Source of the DNA: Strix aluco
Taxonomy: Eukaryota > Chordata > Aves > Strigiformes > Strigidae
Assembly: GCF_031877795.1 (NCBI RefSeq)
Contig: NC_133933.1
Span: 8,740,632-8,804,631 of the forward strand
Length of the DNA: 64,000 nt
Reading direction: 5' to 3'
The notes under the pieces were generated by a model. That model did no database searches. It worked only from the letters and a program-made list of their open reading frames with translations, and was not told the DNA's origin. Both the position numbers and the translations under genes were made by a program. Shown here piece after piece: positions 61,376 through 64,000 of this stretch (positions are counted from its first letter, which is position 1; the number at the start of each line of letters is the position of its first letter).

Positions 61376-64000
61376 AAAGGAATACATCAGGCCTCTGAGT
61401 TGTTTCTGAAAACAGGCATCAGATCTACCCCTCCGGTGCAGCATCAGCAAGACCAAACAGAAACAGAAAGTGCTTCATGTGCTCTTCTTCACATTTAGTC
61501 CTCTGCAAAGATACAGGTGAGTATTTGCCAGGTCAGAACTTTTATCATCAGACTCCATTTCAGTGGCACAGTGGGTACCTGTGGGTAAGTCTGTAAGAGA
61601 AGAAAGGTCAAGGAGGATGTTTATTCTCAGACAGCTCTGCCAATCACACACAGTATAAGACCTCAGGAATCGTAATAGCATTGTCCAAATGGGCTTCAGA
61701 TACTTGTGGAATGTGGGGAAGCAAACAGCAATTTGATGTTGAAGGGAGTCTGCTGTAAGTGTTTTGCAAAAGTCAAGTTTTTCACCAAAACATCAGATCA
61801 CTGTCAGAACCCCTAAAAAGCCAGAAGCTTGTTGTTCCACTGTTTTTTGCTCTCCACTTAAACTGAATGCTAAGAATTCAGTATCCTGGTAGTGGATGGA
61901 AAGACCATGTTTCTGAAAAAAAAAGGCTATCGATAGACTAAAGGTAGATTCTGACTGCCCTTGAGATCTTTATGCCAAGAACAGGGACACTGAGGTTGTT
62001 GTCAGAGTTACCTGTGTGCAAGCCATGTGCATCAGGAGGGCCACTTTAGACCAGTTATTGTCAAAACTGTCTGTCAGATCTCATACTGTTCAGCCCACAC
62101 AGTCACATGTGTGAGATGAGCCTTTGGAGCAAAGTCACTACTACCTTCTGCCCAGGCAACAGGCCTGGGGCTGATTTTGCATTGTAAACCTTGGAAATCG
62201 AGTTTCAATTGGTTGAGGCCAGGATTGTGTGTGTTCTGTTTGTGTAGAGCCTAGCACAGCAAACACCAGCCTGTGATCTGGTTCCTATGTGCAATGGTGT
62301 TGTGGCAGGCCAGATACCCATGTCAAAAATTAACTTTATTTCCTACTGAAAAGCCCTGTCAACACCTTGTCTGTGCTTGGGCACTGAAAAGATTTTGATT
62401 TGCGTTGGTCATTGATGGTTCTTTGGAGTGTACACAACTCTCAGCAGATTATTCACTGAGGCTGCCAGTTATTTCTGTTTGCAGACCACCTCAGTTACCC
62501 CTTTAAATATTGCACCTCTCATTATCACAGTCTTTCAACCCTATCGAAGTCATTGTGGTTATTTCCTAGAGTCTGTTTCTGCTGTATTAGCATGACTGAT
62601 ACAAGTATATTAAAGAATTTCCCTTTTATATTCCAGCCTGAATATCAGTATTTGAGGAACAAACAGGTCATCTTGCTGATAGAAAGGTTTTTTGCACAGA
62701 AGGCATTTTATTTCTTACTCTCTTTGGTATTTTAACAAGGGCAATCAACTTGATTCCACATTCTCTTGTGAGATTTTGCCTTCTGGGTAAAGAACATCCT
62801 TTAGCTCCCCTTCTCCCCCTTTTCCCAAACATTCTTCTGCTGTGCTGGGAAGATGGAATGTATAGGTGATATCCCTTTCAGAAAATATATCCATCATATA
62901 TCACATGTATTGTCATTATGATGTATTAATGTAATGCATCATCAGAGAGCTGTCAGGGTGAAGATTTATTACTCTAAAATAAGTTATGGTGAGACACTGG
63001 GGAATGGGTTGACAGAATTTTTGTTTATTTTTCTAAATTAAGGACTTTTAAAGTAAGTCTAAAAATCTCTTACCTTCATGAAGTAGTAGGGGTGGGAGGG
63101 TCACAGAAAAGAGGACTTGAATCCAAAACACCAGAAGGACTCAGGAGGCCTCACAGAATAAGAATGTAATATTTTTTCCCCCAGGTAGTTTCCATGAGGT
63201 CTGCAAAGTTTAAGTTTCCAGCTTAGATGAGAGCTACAGTGGGCAGTCAAAGTCATTTTAATCAACCTGAACTGGACTTTATTGTATCTCCTTTAAAGGA
63301 AAACAGAGTCACCAAAGCATGAAGACTTGGGCTAAAAAAGGCAAGCTGGACTAGAAATGGTCTAAAAATAATAGCATTTTTCCAGGTGTGTCCAGTGGAC
63401 TTATCATAAACCTGATACAAATGCACTGAAATCAGTGAGAGCTTTTCAGAAGGTTTGCACAGACTTTGGATCAAGCCCCTTCCCTGCATCATGTGGTGAA
63501 GCCATGAAACTTGGCACATTTATAGCTTTGTAACATAAAGCCATCTGTGTACGAGTACAAACTTTTCCTTATTGCCAAAGTGCTTAATGTAATTACAGCC
63601 AGGCTTGCTTCTCCTCTGCTCAGTTCATCCATATGCTGAGATGGACGAAAACTTGCACTGGATCCTGCAGCATCTGAGTTGGCATGCGGCTTACAGCAGC
63701 TTACATTGCTAACCTTGTAATCTTAGGCACTTTTGCATTTTAAGGAACACACATAAAGTTACAGACTGTCTTAAGGAGAAACTGGTAACAGAAATATGCC
63801 AGAAAGTTCAGGCTGGATTCTTTTCTTGCTAACTACACAAGACACCTGACTTAGGAGATCAGTTGTCCTCGCTTCCCTGTATTGTCGATGAGGAGTCAGA
63901 GGTGTCACAGAGTTTGGATAACTAAGATGGGAATCGCCTTCAGGAGGTGACTTCTACTCTTTGCTGGCTAGAAAATGAATGCAGAGCTCCTATTCACCTT
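61376..64000. other. Non-coding DNA, no gene recognised
   Basis: AT-rich sequence with short open frames only. A foldback-repeat fragment lies at 63424-63480. Nothing else could be identified to the end of the window. Confidence 0.6.
63424..63480. repeat. Fragment of ancient foldback repeat
   Basis: The sequence cactgaaatcagtgagagctttt is followed by cagactttggatcaagcccc, mirroring the 'tgaagtcaatgggagtcttt ... gctttggatcaggcccc' layout. This is the right half of the same old family suggested at 1046-1126. Confidence 0.4.

Overview
The window looks like a stretch of nuclear bird DNA with no protein-coding gene I can recognise. The strongest clue is two copies (57933-58623 and 60973-61375, both minus strand) of a CR1 LINE of the avian type. 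They show the 8-bp terminal repeat unit, the short 3' UTR and the C-terminal reverse-transcriptase frame typical of bird CR1. A more decayed plus-strand CR1 fragment (17071-17463) and a very old minus-strand CR1 (about 14474-15130, of the kind shared with turtles and crocodilians) give three age layers of the same LINE clade. Low repeat density, general AT-richness with short CpG-rich pockets, and no open frame longer than 167 codons fit a bird intergenic desert or a very long intron. Which bird, and which neighbouring gene, cannot be told from this sequence.

Layout. 1-12 kb: unremarkable AT-rich DNA with a CpG-rich pocket at about 4.0-4.2 kb and one probable ancient foldback repeat. 12-12.6 kb: an AT microsatellite and, on the minus strand, a fragment resembling an RTE-clade LINE endonuclease. 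14.5-17.5 kb: the two older CR1 fragments. 20.8-21.15 kb: a second CpG-rich pocket. 22.7-24.9 kb: two short tandem duplications (35-bp and 21-bp units). 31.6-35.6 kb: the most interesting structure, a direct pair of diverged 272-bp copies 3.7 kb apart that match no repeat I know. 32.7-33.3 kb: the longest open frame, with no recognisable domain. 49-53 kb: TCC and GT microsatellites, a 43-bp exon-like segment with strong splice sites at 52263-52305, and a 52-bp tandem duplication. 58-61.4 kb: the two younger CR1 copies.

No operon, tRNA, rRNA, CRISPR array, endogenous retrovirus or conserved protein family was seen. I found no convincing new biological system. The duplicated 272-bp element, the RTE-like fragment and the exon-like segment are the items most worth checking.
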